Assembly (NCBI GenBank): GCA_021325275.1
Contig: JAJPHL010000014.1
Span: 33,206 to 97,205, forward strand
DNA length: 64,000 nt
From: Terriglobia bacterium
Lineage (GTDB): Bacteria > Acidobacteriota > Terriglobia > JAJPHL01
Direction of reading: 5' to 3'
How positions within the stretch are numbered: the first letter of the stretch is position 1; each line of letters starts with the position of its first letter. Shown one piece after another: positions 35,120 through 42,582 of the stretch. A program made the translations under genes and the position numbers. The notes below the pieces were generated by a model. That model was given only the letters and a program-made list of their open reading frames with translations, ran no database searches and was not told the origin of the DNA.

Positions 35120-35839
35120 ATGTTCCGAACGGCTTGGCTCTCGGTGTTGGTTTGCGCCACGCTCGGCGCTGCGCCATCGCATCGCGCCCGCGTATACTTC
35201 GATCGCGCGCACAACGAACTTCCCATTCCGCCCGGCATGACGGCGCTCGCGTCGCACTTGAATCTGGAAATCGTGAACGCCGGCGTACCGATCACGCCGG
35301 CGTCGCTGAAGAGTACGCGATTGCTTTATTTGCGGGCGCCGTCCGGACAATTTACCGACGCGGAACGTCAGGCCATCGTCGCGTTCGTCAACGGCGGCGG
35401 GTCGCTGCTGGTGGTGCTGGATGAAGAGAAACGCCAGCATCTGGAGGTCACGCGCGTCAACGACATCATTGCGCCCTTCGGCTTGAAGTTGACGCCCGAC
35501 ACGCCGTACCTGCCGAATCCCGGCGCGCTGGCGATTCGCGGTGCGATCAATCGTGCGAATCGCGAAGTGCCGTACGACGGCGGACGCGCGGTGGAAGGCG
35601 GCCACGCGTTCGCGTTTCAACTGGACGAGCAAGGCAAGCCGGGCCTTCCGTACGGCGCTTGGGCGATCAGCAAGACTGGCGGCCGCGTCGTTGTCCTGTC
35701 CGAGGGAATGGCTAGTCTCTTTCTCGGTTCGCCGACCGGCAAGCGACTGACGAAATGGGACGGCGACGATTCGGTGTATTTTGGAAAAGACGCGTCGATT
35801 TTCATGGAAGAAGTAATCGCCTGGCTGATAGGGCGCTAA
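35120..35839 (+). CDS. Secreted DUF4350-like (GIFT/class I GAT-like) protein (239 aa)
   Basis: A short signal peptide (MFRTAWLSVLVCATLGAAPS) leads into RVYFDRAHNELPIPPGMTAL. An alpha/beta domain follows with KSTRLLYLRAPSGQFTDAERQAIVAFVNGGGSLLVVLDEEKR, the layout of DUF4350/IFT52-type domains, where a Gly-rich loop follows a beta strand. It ends with YFGKDASIFMEEVIAWLIGR. The role is unknown; these domains bind rather than catalyse in the known eukaryotic case. A fragment matching the last 24 residues is found at 54079. It lies 10 nt upstream of a SnoaL-like gene, so the two may be co-transcribed. Confidence 0.75.
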   Translation: MFRTAWLSVLVCATLGAAPSHRARVYFDRAHNELPIPPGMTALASHLNLEIVNAGVPITPASLKSTRLLYLRAPSGQFTDAERQAIVAFVNGGGSLLVVLDEEKRQHLEVTRVNDIIAPFGLKLTPDTPYLPNPGALAIRGAINRANREVPYDGGRAVEGGHAFAFQLDEQGKPGLPYGAWAISKTGGRVVVLSEGMASLFLGSPTGKRLTKWDGDDSVYFGKDASIFMEEVIAWLIGR

Positions 35840-35849
35840 CGGAGAACAA

Positions 35850-36332
35850 ATGAAACAAAAGCTGCTCCTCATTTCCCTGGTATTTTCGTCGCTTGCGCTT
35901 TTCGCGCGGAGTGCCGATGACGGCGCGCGCCAGTCGGTCGATGCCTTCAATCAAAAGTTCACCGACGCCTGCTTGAAGATGGACAATCAAGCGACCGCGG
36001 CACTTTGGGCCGAAGACGGCGCGGATTTGCTGCCGGGCATGGCGCCCATGACCGGCAGAACCAAGATCGGCGAGTGGCTGAACAGCCTGACGCCGCAGAT
36101 GGCCGGCGCCAAAATGCTATCGTGCACCGTGGACTGGCAGGACATTCAGATCCACGGGGACGTCGCTTACGAATGGGGCATCAACCGGCAGAAAATCCAA
36201 TTCCCCGGGCCGCGCGGATCGTTCGAAAGTGAAGGCAAAATCGTATTGATCCTGAAGCGCCAGAAAGACGCATCGTGGAGGATCGCGCTGGAATCGTGGA
36301 ACGCCAATCCGCAGCCGCAAACGAAGCCCTAG
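35850..36332 (+). CDS. Exported DUF4440/SnoaL-like protein (160 aa)
   Basis: GGAG lies before the ATG. A signal peptide (MKQKLLLISLVFSSLALFARS) is followed by the cone-shaped SnoaL-like fold: VDAFNQKFTDACLKMDNQATAALWAEDGADLLPGM, GRTKIGEWLN, QIHGDVAYEWGINR and ILKRQKDASWRIALESWN. DUF4440 proteins are small ligand-binding or enzyme-like domains with varied roles, and nothing here fixes the ligand. It overlaps the convergent small acidic gene at 36329 by 4 nt. Confidence 0.85.
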   Translation: MKQKLLLISLVFSSLALFARSADDGARQSVDAFNQKFTDACLKMDNQATAALWAEDGADLLPGMAPMTGRTKIGEWLNSLTPQMAGAKMLSCTVDWQDIQIHGDVAYEWGINRQKIQFPGPRGSFESEGKIVLILKRQKDASWRIALESWNANPQPQTKP

Positions 36333-36553
36333 GATGCCAGAACGCCGGGAATGTGTCCGGATTTCACGCGGTCGTCGCGCGGATTCACAGGATCGGTTTC
36401 CACGGGACCGCACTCCGCATCGGTGGACATCTGTTCTTCGTTGAAGTCGTCGCGGGAACGATCCCACTGCTCTTGATTGGAAGATTCGCAGCCCGGCATT
36501 TCGGGGGTTTTCGCCGCCCGCTTCGACTTTTTCTTGGATGGTCTCTTCTCCAT
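36329..36553 (-). CDS. Small charged protein of unknown function (74 aa)
   Basis: It is the C-terminal part of a longer track ORF, beginning at ATG 36553. It fills an otherwise empty gap and ends in a 4-nt convergent overlap with the SnoaL-like gene. The N-terminus is Lys-rich (MEKRPSKKKSKRAAK) and the rest is acidic and polar (NQEQWDRSRDDFNEEQM; ETDPVNPRDD). It has no membrane segment and is likely intrinsically disordered. The amino-acid composition is unlike that of the overlapping shadow frames, which supports it being real. Not recognised; a DNA- or protein-binding adaptor is possible. Confidence 0.5.
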   Translation of the reverse strand: MEKRPSKKKSKRAAKTPEMPGCESSNQEQWDRSRDDFNEEQMSTDAECGPVETDPVNPRDDRVKSGHIPGVLAS

Positions 36554-36619
36554 CCTGCCACGATAACGAATTTGCCGGAACGCCGCTGTACACAACGGAA
36601 CACCGGCAAAAGCGAACGG

Positions 36620-36625
36620 TATACT
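36620..36625 (+). promoter_or_regulatory. Candidate -10 box (TATACT) of the PqqD/HprK-like operon
   Basis: TATACT ends 7 nt before the GTG at 36633, again implying a leaderless mRNA. It would start the seven-gene operon running to 43730. Confidence 0.45.
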
Positions 36626-36632
36626 TGTACAC

Positions 36633-37808
36633 GTGAATCTGCGGTTCCACACCATGCAACTGCTGTGCGGATCGGTCGAGCGGCGGCGGCAAGCCGCCGA
36701 TGAGATCGCGCACACCGACGAGTGGCCCGCCGTAATCGAGCTTGCCGCCCAATGGCGCGTGTTGCCGAGTCTCGAAATATGCGTGACGGAAATGTGCCTC
36801 GAAGTCCCGGGGACGGTGCGCGTAGATCTCGCGCGGCGCGCAGCCGCGGCCTTCGTGCAGACCACTCGCTCGATTCGCGCGGGATGCGCGGCCGCGCGGG
36901 CGCTCGACGGCCACGGAATCCGCTGCGCCGCATTCAAGGGTTTGGCCGCGCTTTCGTATCTCTATCCGAGTCCGCGCCATCGCATGTTGCAGGACGTGGA
37001 CATCCTGATCCGCCCCGAGGACGCCGATGCCGCGCTGAAGCTTCTGGAGGACGATGGCTTTCGACGCACTTCGCAGGAACCGTGGAACGACTATCTGGCG
37101 TTCATTCGCAACTCGCCCGGATACGTCGGTAACGAAGCGGCGAGTCTCAGCGACGCCCAAGGCGGCGTGATCGATCTGCACTGGCGACTCGGCGGAATCG
37201 ATGCCGCGGCGATTCTCGGCCGTGTGCAACGCCGCCGCGTGTTTGATTCTGAAATCCCCGTGGTGAGCGCGATCGACGGCATGCTGCTGACCGTGCATCA
37301 CGTCCTGCGCAACGATTTCGTCCCCCACGACGTTCCGCGCGACGTCCTCGACTTTGTGCGCTGGCAAGATTTGCCGCCAAGCGACGCATTTGCTACAGCA
37401 GAAAACTGGGGACTCGCGGGCGCGTGTGTGGCCATGGAGAAAATGGCCGCCGAATGGTCGGATTCCACCCGTCCTCTGTTTTCGATTCACGCCACCGCTG
37501 AGGATTTGCGTTCGGGCAAGAATCTGGCGGCGCTCTATTTCCATCAGCTTCAAGAAGGCGCGCTGAACACCGACCTGGCATATTTGGCGAGCCACCGACC
37601 ATTGCGACAAATTCTTTCGGGGGCCCTTTCAGGTTGGACGCGTTATCGCGCTTCCATGCAGGAATCGGAGCGGCTCAACGGCGAAACGTCGCTGCCGTTA
37701 TCGTCGCGCCTTTGGAATCTCGCGAAAGCCGCGGCGACGCTGTCACCGGGCCGCTGGCAGATGGTGAGGTCTCTGGCGCGCGCGAAGGATCATGTGTCTC
37801 GAAACTGA
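36633..37808 (+). CDS. NTP_transf_5-type nucleotidyltransferase-like protein (391 aa)
   Basis: The GTG 36633 has a TATACT box 7 nt upstream. The Pfam PF14907-type core is present: a segment like IRCAAFKGLAALSYLYPSPRHRMLQDVDILIRPEDADAALKLL, in which K-G and the R...D-x-D residues match the family's nucleotidyltransferase-like site. Further on, VIDLHWRLGG and DGMLLTVHHVLRNDF are typical of the family. Such proteins co-occur with HprK-related kinases and PqqD-like proteins in glycan and RiPP-like clusters; the reaction is not established. It precedes the triple-PqqD kinase by 71 nt. The active-site residues are intact, in contrast with the paralog at 41707. Confidence 0.85.
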   Translation: MNLRFHTMQLLCGSVERRRQAADEIAHTDEWPAVIELAAQWRVLPSLEICVTEMCLEVPGTVRVDLARRAAAAFVQTTRSIRAGCAAARALDGHGIRCAAFKGLAALSYLYPSPRHRMLQDVDILIRPEDADAALKLLEDDGFRRTSQEPWNDYLAFIRNSPGYVGNEAASLSDAQGGVIDLHWRLGGIDAAAILGRVQRRRVFDSEIPVVSAIDGMLLTVHHVLRNDFVPHDVPRDVLDFVRWQDLPPSDAFATAENWGLAGACVAMEKMAAEWSDSTRPLFSIHATAEDLRSGKNLAALYFHQLQEGALNTDLAYLASHRPLRQILSGALSGWTRYRASMQESERLNGETSLPLSSRLWNLAKAAATLSPGRWQMVRSLARAKDHVSRN

Positions 37809-37839
37809 GCGGCGCCGCAGATGTCGAGTCCGCGAGGCG

Positions 37840-37845
37840 TATGAT
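37840..37845 (+). promoter_or_regulatory. Candidate internal -10 box (TATGAT) with a six-codon leader ORF
   Basis: TATGAT is followed after 6 nt by ATG of a short ORF (MRGLNH, stop) that ends before the gene start at 37880. The 71-nt gap is the only sizeable one in the operon, so an internal promoter is plausible. Confidence 0.35.
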
Positions 37846-37879
37846 AATCTGATGCGGGGCTTGAATCACTGAGAACGGA

Positions 37880-40282
37880 ATGATGGACGGGCAGCGGCGC
37901 TTTCGCGTCAACGAACCTAGAGTTCTTTGTCAACAATTCGATCAGGAAGTAGCAGTCGTTCACTTAGCGACAGGCAACTACCACAGCTTGTCTGGAATCG
38001 CCGGCGAAGCGTTCCTCATCCTTGGATCGGCCGGCGCTTCCCGGGACGATGTCGTGGCGGAACTTTTGGCCCGCTACGACGTTTCGCGCGAAGTCATCGA
38101 ACAGGATTTAAGTGTTTTCCTCGAGGAACTGCAATCGCAGCGCTTGATTGTTCCTGCGCGCGATGGCGCGCCGCGCGTCTTGAAGACAACAACGGAGCCG
38201 GCCGCGCGCGCTTCCTACTCCGCGCCGAAAATCGAAACCTTCAACGATCTGCAAGAGCTGTTTCTCCTCGATCCCGTACATGACGTCGACGAAGCCGGTT
38301 GGCCGAACGCCGCACCTGCCATCAGCGCCGCGGCTGTCAATAATCCCGCGTACGTTGGGGACGGTGAGATCATGCCCGCCTCGACACGTTGCCGCCTCGC
38401 AGGTCCCAACGTGATTTTCGAACGCTTCGACGACGAGACCGTCGCGATCAACGTGGGCAGCGGCTCGTACCACAGTCTGAACGGCGTGGCCGAAGACATA
38501 TTCCTGCTTTTTCCCTACGAACCGACGATCGGGGAGATCCGCGCCGCGCTTCACGCGAAGTATGCGGTGGAAGAAGCGGAATTGGAATCGGCGCTTCAAG
38601 CGCACCTCAATGAGCTCGTCGACGCGGGCCTGATCGTTACGGAGAAATCCGAAGGCAGCGGCGGCCGAGCATTGGAATTGTCCCGCGGCGGCACGGGCGT
38701 TCCTTTCTCGCAGCCGGTGCTGGGAGTTTTCGGGCAGCCGTCGTTCGATCGATTCGGCGCCACTCCGCAATCGAATCTCGAGCCGGCGATGGAATCCGCC
38801 GACCCGTCTCGAAAAATGCATTACGCGGTCGCTCCGCGAGATTTGATCGTCACGGAGTCCGGCGGTGAAATGGTGATTTGCGATCGCGACGCCGGATATT
38901 ACTTCAAGCTGAATCGGGCCACGACCGAAGCGTTTCACGCTTTGCTGCGCGGATCGGTGAGCGACGCCGCGGCCCATTTGCAGCGAAAATACGACGTCGC
39001 GCAACGGGATTTGCGAAGTGCGGTCATCGGTTTGATTTGGAATTTGCGGCAACTCCGCTTAGTGGTGCTGACTCCGGACGAATCTCCCGAGCGAACGGCG
39101 CCGTTCAATGCCAACGGCGGAATGCGTCTCCCATTCTCGGGATTTCATGTCGAGGTTTATCGCGACATGGAAGAGCTTATGCGACCGTTCAATCCGGCGC
39201 AAGCGTCCGCGTCCAATCCCAAGCATCGCGACCGCCATGGGCGCATGTTCACGGAGATGCTCGACGATTACTTCGCGGAAGTTTCCGCGGCCGGGGCTAG
39301 CGACGGCGTTTACTCGGTGGGTGGACACGCGACGCGAATTCGCTGCGCGGGCGATGCGCAGTTGGCGCAGCTTCGGCGTCCCTTCGAGCATCTCGCCGCT
39401 GCGGCCGCCTCGCCTGACTTGACGATCCACGTGTGGAATTGCAGTTCGCTCGCGCCGGGACCACTTCTCGCGGCGCCACTCGAGCGGCTGCGCGAGAATT
39501 GGACGAAAGTCTGTGGTCCTCGCGGCGAATTGGTGGATTTTCATTCCGACGCAGTCTCCGCGATTTTCCATCCCGGTCCCAACGTCTTGAGCGTGCTTGA
39601 TCTCGAGCGCGGCCATGCGTACTTTCTGGCGCAGAATGACGATCCGCTGCCGTTCTGGGAGCTAGGATCGCCGTTCCGTCACATTCTTCATCGTTGGTTT
39701 GCGTCGCGCGGATTGCAGTTCACGCACGCGGCCGCCGTGGGTGGCAGTTGCGGCGGCGTGCTGCTCGCCGGCAAGGGCGGTTCGGGGAAATCGACCACCG
39801 CGTTGCTCTGCGCTGCCGCGGGACTTTCATATGTAGGCGACGACTATTGTTTGATCGACTCTCATGCCGCATGCGCGTTCAGCTTGTACAACACAGCAAA
39901 GTTGAAAGGCGAGGAAGACGTGGCTCGCGTGCCGGAGGTGCGCGATCGTTCCATCAATTCCGACAGCTTCGAGCGCGGCGGTCACGGCAAGGGCGTCTTT
40001 CTTCTGGCGGACGTGTGGCCGGAACGCATGACCAGCGGATTTCCTCTGCGCGCGATTTTGCTTCCGGTGATCACCGGCGCTCCGAACACAAGACTCGAAG
40101 CGTGCGCGCCGTCCGAAGCGCTGCTGGGACTGGCGCCGAGCACCATCGCGCAATTGCCGTGCGCCGCGCAAGCCGACGCCAATCGCCTGGCGGCGCTCAC
40201 CGAAAAGCTTCCCGCGTACAAACTCGTGTTGGGCCGCGATCTCGCCGAGATTCCGGCCGCGGTCCGGCGAGTACTCGAATGA
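37880..40282 (+). CDS. Triple PqqD-like domain protein fused to an HprK-like kinase (800 aa)
   Basis: Three PqqD-like winged-helix domains are recognised by recurring 'vavnlatGxYhsLnxxaxxi..L' and 'xaaxxxLxxkYdVxxxxlexdvxxfLxxLxxxgLI' patterns, at about residues 8-95, 165-255 and 315-400. Two have NYHSLSG/SYHSLNG; the third is divergent (GYYFKLNRATTEAF). The C-terminal part, about 455-800, is an HprK-like P-loop kinase with GKGGSGKSTTALLCAA (631-646) and an acidic YVGDDYCLID. PqqD-like domains (RREs) bind leader peptides in RiPP systems; HprK-related kinases phosphorylate proteins or peptides. The HPr-rel-A type systems have these as separate genes, so a three-plus-one fusion is unusual. Linkers at 113-147 and 410-445 carry leader-like motifs. 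The gene stops in an ATGA overlap with the GT2 at 40279. It has no signal peptide and is presumably cytosolic. Confidence 0.88.
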   Translation: MMDGQRRFRVNEPRVLCQQFDQEVAVVHLATGNYHSLSGIAGEAFLILGSAGASRDDVVAELLARYDVSREVIEQDLSVFLEELQSQRLIVPARDGAPRVLKTTTEPAARASYSAPKIETFNDLQELFLLDPVHDVDEAGWPNAAPAISAAAVNNPAYVGDGEIMPASTRCRLAGPNVIFERFDDETVAINVGSGSYHSLNGVAEDIFLLFPYEPTIGEIRAALHAKYAVEEAELESALQAHLNELVDAGLIVTEKSEGSGGRALELSRGGTGVPFSQPVLGVFGQPSFDRFGATPQSNLEPAMESADPSRKMHYAVAPRDLIVTESGGEMVICDRDAGYYFKLNRATTEAFHALLRGSVSDAAAHLQRKYDVAQRDLRSAVIGLIWNLRQLRLVVLTPDESPERTAPFNANGGMRLPFSGFHVEVYRDMEELMRPFNPAQASASNPKHRDRHGRMFTEMLDDYFAEVSAAGASDGVYSVGGHATRIRCAGDAQLAQLRRPFEHLAAAAASPDLTIHVWNCSSLAPGPLLAAPLERLRENWTKVCGPRGELVDFHSDAVSAIFHPGPNVLSVLDLERGHAYFLAQNDDPLPFWELGSPFRHILHRWFASRGLQFTHAAAVGGSCGGVLLAGKGGSGKSTTALLCAAAGLSYVGDDYCLIDSHAACAFSLYNTAKLKGEEDVARVPEVRDRSINSDSFERGGHGKGVFLLADVWPERMTSGFPLRAILLPVITGAPNTRLEACAPSEALLGLAPSTIAQLPCAAQADANRLAALTEKLPAYKLVLGRDLAEIPAAVRRVLE

Positions 40283-41043
40283 ATCCCTCGATCACCGTCG
40301 TGATGCCGGTGCGCAGCGGGATGCCGTTTCTCACCGAGGCGATCGCATCCATTCAATCGCAAAACTACTCGCCGCTCGAGTTGATGGTTGTCGACGATGG
40401 ATCGACGGACAATAGCCGCGAATTTGTACGCGGAGTTACGGCGGTGGCGATCCGGCAGATGGACGTACCCGCCGGAAGCGGACCCGCGGCCGCGCGCAAT
40501 GCGGGAATACGTGCGAGCCGTTCGGATCTGGTGGCGTTTCTCGATTCCGACGATCTGTGGCCCGCCGGTACGCTGCCTGCTCTCGTGAAGGGATTCTCGG
40601 CCGGTCCCAGCGCCGAATTCGCCCAAGGGCTCATCCGTAATTTTCAAGCGGAATCCGGAGTCAAGCGATTCATCACCGCGCCATATCGTTTCTTGAATTT
40701 AGGCGCGGCCCTGTGGCGTCGAAATGTCTTTGAGACAGTCGGCTTGCTCGACGAAAGTCTCCGCTTGTGCGAGGATCTCGATTTCCTGATGCGCTGTTGG
40801 GAGAAAGATGTTCGCAAGGCGGAAGTGGATCGCGTGGCGTTATACTACCGTCGGCATGCCGGGAGTTTGACGCACGGACTATCGGGCGCCGGTTTCGGCA
40901 CGGTGAAGGCGTACAAGAGACAAATGGATCGCATTCGCCGCGGTGAACACGATCCATCCGTCGCGCGTCACATTCGTATGGAGGATTATCTGGGAAGCGG
41001 ACCCGGTCGCCAGGATGGGAGTGCTCATGAGCTCGCCGGTTGA
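40279..41043 (+). CDS. GT2 family glycosyltransferase (254 aa)
   Basis: ATG 40279 overlaps the kinase stop (ATGA). The track ORF's earlier start (39694) lies inside the kinase gene in another frame and is Arg-rich, so it is not used. Motifs: SITVVMPVRSGMPFLTEAIASI, MVVDDGSTDNSREFV, GPAAARNAGIRASRSDLVAFLDSDDLW (with DxD) and ESLRLCEDLDFLMRCWEKD. This is a compact GT2 lacking a membrane anchor. It probably adds a sugar to a glycan or peptide substrate of the operon; the substrate is unknown. Confidence 0.88.
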   Translation: MNPSITVVMPVRSGMPFLTEAIASIQSQNYSPLELMVVDDGSTDNSREFVRGVTAVAIRQMDVPAGSGPAAARNAGIRASRSDLVAFLDSDDLWPAGTLPALVKGFSAGPSAEFAQGLIRNFQAESGVKRFITAPYRFLNLGAALWRRNVFETVGLLDESLRLCEDLDFLMRCWEKDVRKAEVDRVALYYRRHAGSLTHGLSGAGFGTVKAYKRQMDRIRRGEHDPSVARHIRMEDYLGSGPGRQDGSAHELAG

Positions 41044-41710
41044 CGTGAGCGTGGTGATCCCGGTGCTTAACGGCGAAGCATTTGTTACCGAAGCGATCGA
41101 CAGCGCGCTCCAGCAGCACGGCGTTTCGCTGGAAGTGATCGTGGTCGACAACAACTCCACTGATCACACCCGGGAAATCGTCACGCAAAGGTGCGGTTCG
41201 CGCGTGAGGCTCGCCACGGAGTCGAAGCCAGGCGCGGCTGCGGCCCGCAATGCCGGATGTCTCTTGGCAACGGGAACGTACCTGGCGTTTTTGGACGCCG
41301 ACGATATCTGGCAGGCGGGAAAGTTGGAGAAGCAGGTGTCCGCGTGTAACGCAGAGCCGGAAGGGACGATCGTTTCTTGTTTGTGCCAGGAATTTCATAG
41401 CCCGGAGATGGACGCGGATGAACGGCTACGGGTGCCGTGCCGCCCCGACGCTTATTCGCTCCCTGGCGGATCCACCTATCTCTCGCGGCGCGAAACATTT
41501 TGGAAAGTCGGCGCGTTCCCCGACGTTCCGTGCGGCGAATTCATCGCTTGGTACGGATTAGCGCAGGATTTGCGGCTGCGCACGGTGCTGGTACCCGAAG
41601 TCTTGGTGCGACGCCGCATTCACTCGGGCAACAGCACGCGTAGTCAGTCGGCGGGCTACACACTCGCGGTAAGAACTTTGTTCGAACGGCGGAGAGCATC
41701 GAACAGATGA
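41027..41710 (+). CDS. GT2 family glycosyltransferase (227 aa)
   Basis: ATG 41027 (MSSPVDVSVVIPVLNGEAF), preceded by GGATGGGAG, overlaps the end of the previous GT2 by 17 nt; the ATG at 41015 is also possible. GT2 motifs: VIVVDNNSTDHTREIV, KPGAAAARNAGCLLATGTYLAFLDADDIWQ. The C-terminal half is shorter than in typical GT2 proteins, with LSRRETFWKVGAFPDV replacing the usual long acceptor region. It is arranged in tandem with the preceding GT2, and the pair may act sequentially. Its own TGA overlaps the ATG of the next gene. Confidence 0.87.
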   Translation: MSSPVDVSVVIPVLNGEAFVTEAIDSALQQHGVSLEVIVVDNNSTDHTREIVTQRCGSRVRLATESKPGAAAARNAGCLLATGTYLAFLDADDIWQAGKLEKQVSACNAEPEGTIVSCLCQEFHSPEMDADERLRVPCRPDAYSLPGGSTYLSRRETFWKVGAFPDVPCGEFIAWYGLAQDLRLRTVLVPEVLVRRRIHSGNSTRSQSAGYTLAVRTLFERRRASNR

Positions 41711-42582
41711 CCGAGGATATTTCTCTGCTGTTGCGCGCGGCGTTGAGTGAAAGCGAATCCGAAGCTCACGCCGCGTGGCGATCATGGCGCGATTCCCAAG
41801 ACATCCAACAGATTCCATGGTCCGCACAACAACTGATTCCGTTTCTCAACGGATCGCGATTCCACGAGTGGCTCTCAGGCGATCCCGACGCGGGCATCTT
41901 GCAGGGAATCGTGAGGCGAGCGTGGACCGAAGCGCAAGTTCGTTTGGCGTTGGCGCACGAAGCCGCCACGCAACTGGAACAAGCTGGATGCGAGCCGGTG
42001 TTGATCGGACCGGCGGCGGTTCATCTGCGTAATTCGCGGAAGGAATCGATTCGTTCGATTTCCAACCTGCGCTTTCTGGTCCGCAGATCCGCGATTCCAC
42101 TTGCCATGGAAGCGCTTCGAGCCGCGGACTGGAAGTCGCACGGTGAAATTCCAGCGTCGCAGGCGTTCGACTGGAGCATGTTCACGTCGTTTTCGCGAAA
42201 CGGCGTGGAACTATACTTGCACTGGCGCGCGTTGCCGGTTTCCCATGCGGAAGCGTCCGAGTGTGAGCGCCGGTTCCTTGAGCATGTTGACATTCTCGCA
42301 GCAGGAGGAATGTCGTTTCGCGTGCTGGAAGCGGGATACGCGTTGCTCGCTGCTCTGGCGGGGAGAACCGCCGACGATACCGACATCATCCCGTGGCAAG
42401 TTGACGCCGCGTCGATTCCGCGCGATGAAATCGTTTGGAAGGATTGGACGCGCGTGGCATCGGCGTATGCGCGCGAGGCAGTCGGAAGACTCGCCGAGTT
42501 GCGGGCGCTCGGCGTGTCCGTACCAAGGGTTGAGCGCAGCCTCCTGGATCGACTACGCGCGTGGCTTCTGGGCGAGAAATGA
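41707..42582 (+). CDS. NTP_transf_5-like protein with apparently lost active site (291 aa)
   Basis: The arrangement resembles the nucleotidyltransferase-like protein at 36633: ATQLEQAGCEPVLIGPAAVHLRN, then ISNLRFLVRRSAIPLAMEALRAADWKSHGE and VELYLHWRALPVSHAEA. In family members the first segment reads 'xxLKGxxL' and the second 'mxDxDlLV'. Here the K-G becomes I-G and the D-x-D becomes S-N-L-R, so the catalytic residues seem lost. A binding or regulatory pseudoenzyme is the simplest reading (inference). Start and stop both use ATGA overlaps with neighbouring genes. Confidence in the homology is moderate. Confidence 0.65.
   Translation: MTEDISLLLRAALSESESEAHAAWRSWRDSQDIQQIPWSAQQLIPFLNGSRFHEWLSGDPDAGILQGIVRRAWTEAQVRLALAHEAATQLEQAGCEPVLIGPAAVHLRNSRKESIRSISNLRFLVRRSAIPLAMEALRAADWKSHGEIPASQAFDWSMFTSFSRNGVELYLHWRALPVSHAEASECERRFLEHVDILAAGGMSFRVLEAGYALLAALAGRTADDTDIIPWQVDAASIPRDEIVWKDWTRVASAYAREAVGRLAELRALGVSVPRVERSLLDRLRAWLLGEK

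Noticed and set aside
34568-35950. 460-aa minus-strand ORF spanning the oxidoreductase and DUF4350-like genes
   Set aside because: Crosses two well-supported genes on the other strand and has no recognisable domain.
36117-37610. 497-aa minus-strand ORF across the SnoaL-like and nucleotidyltransferase-like genes
   Set aside because: It is a shadow of the plus-strand genes; only the last 74 residues of a different minus frame (36329-36553) look protein-like.
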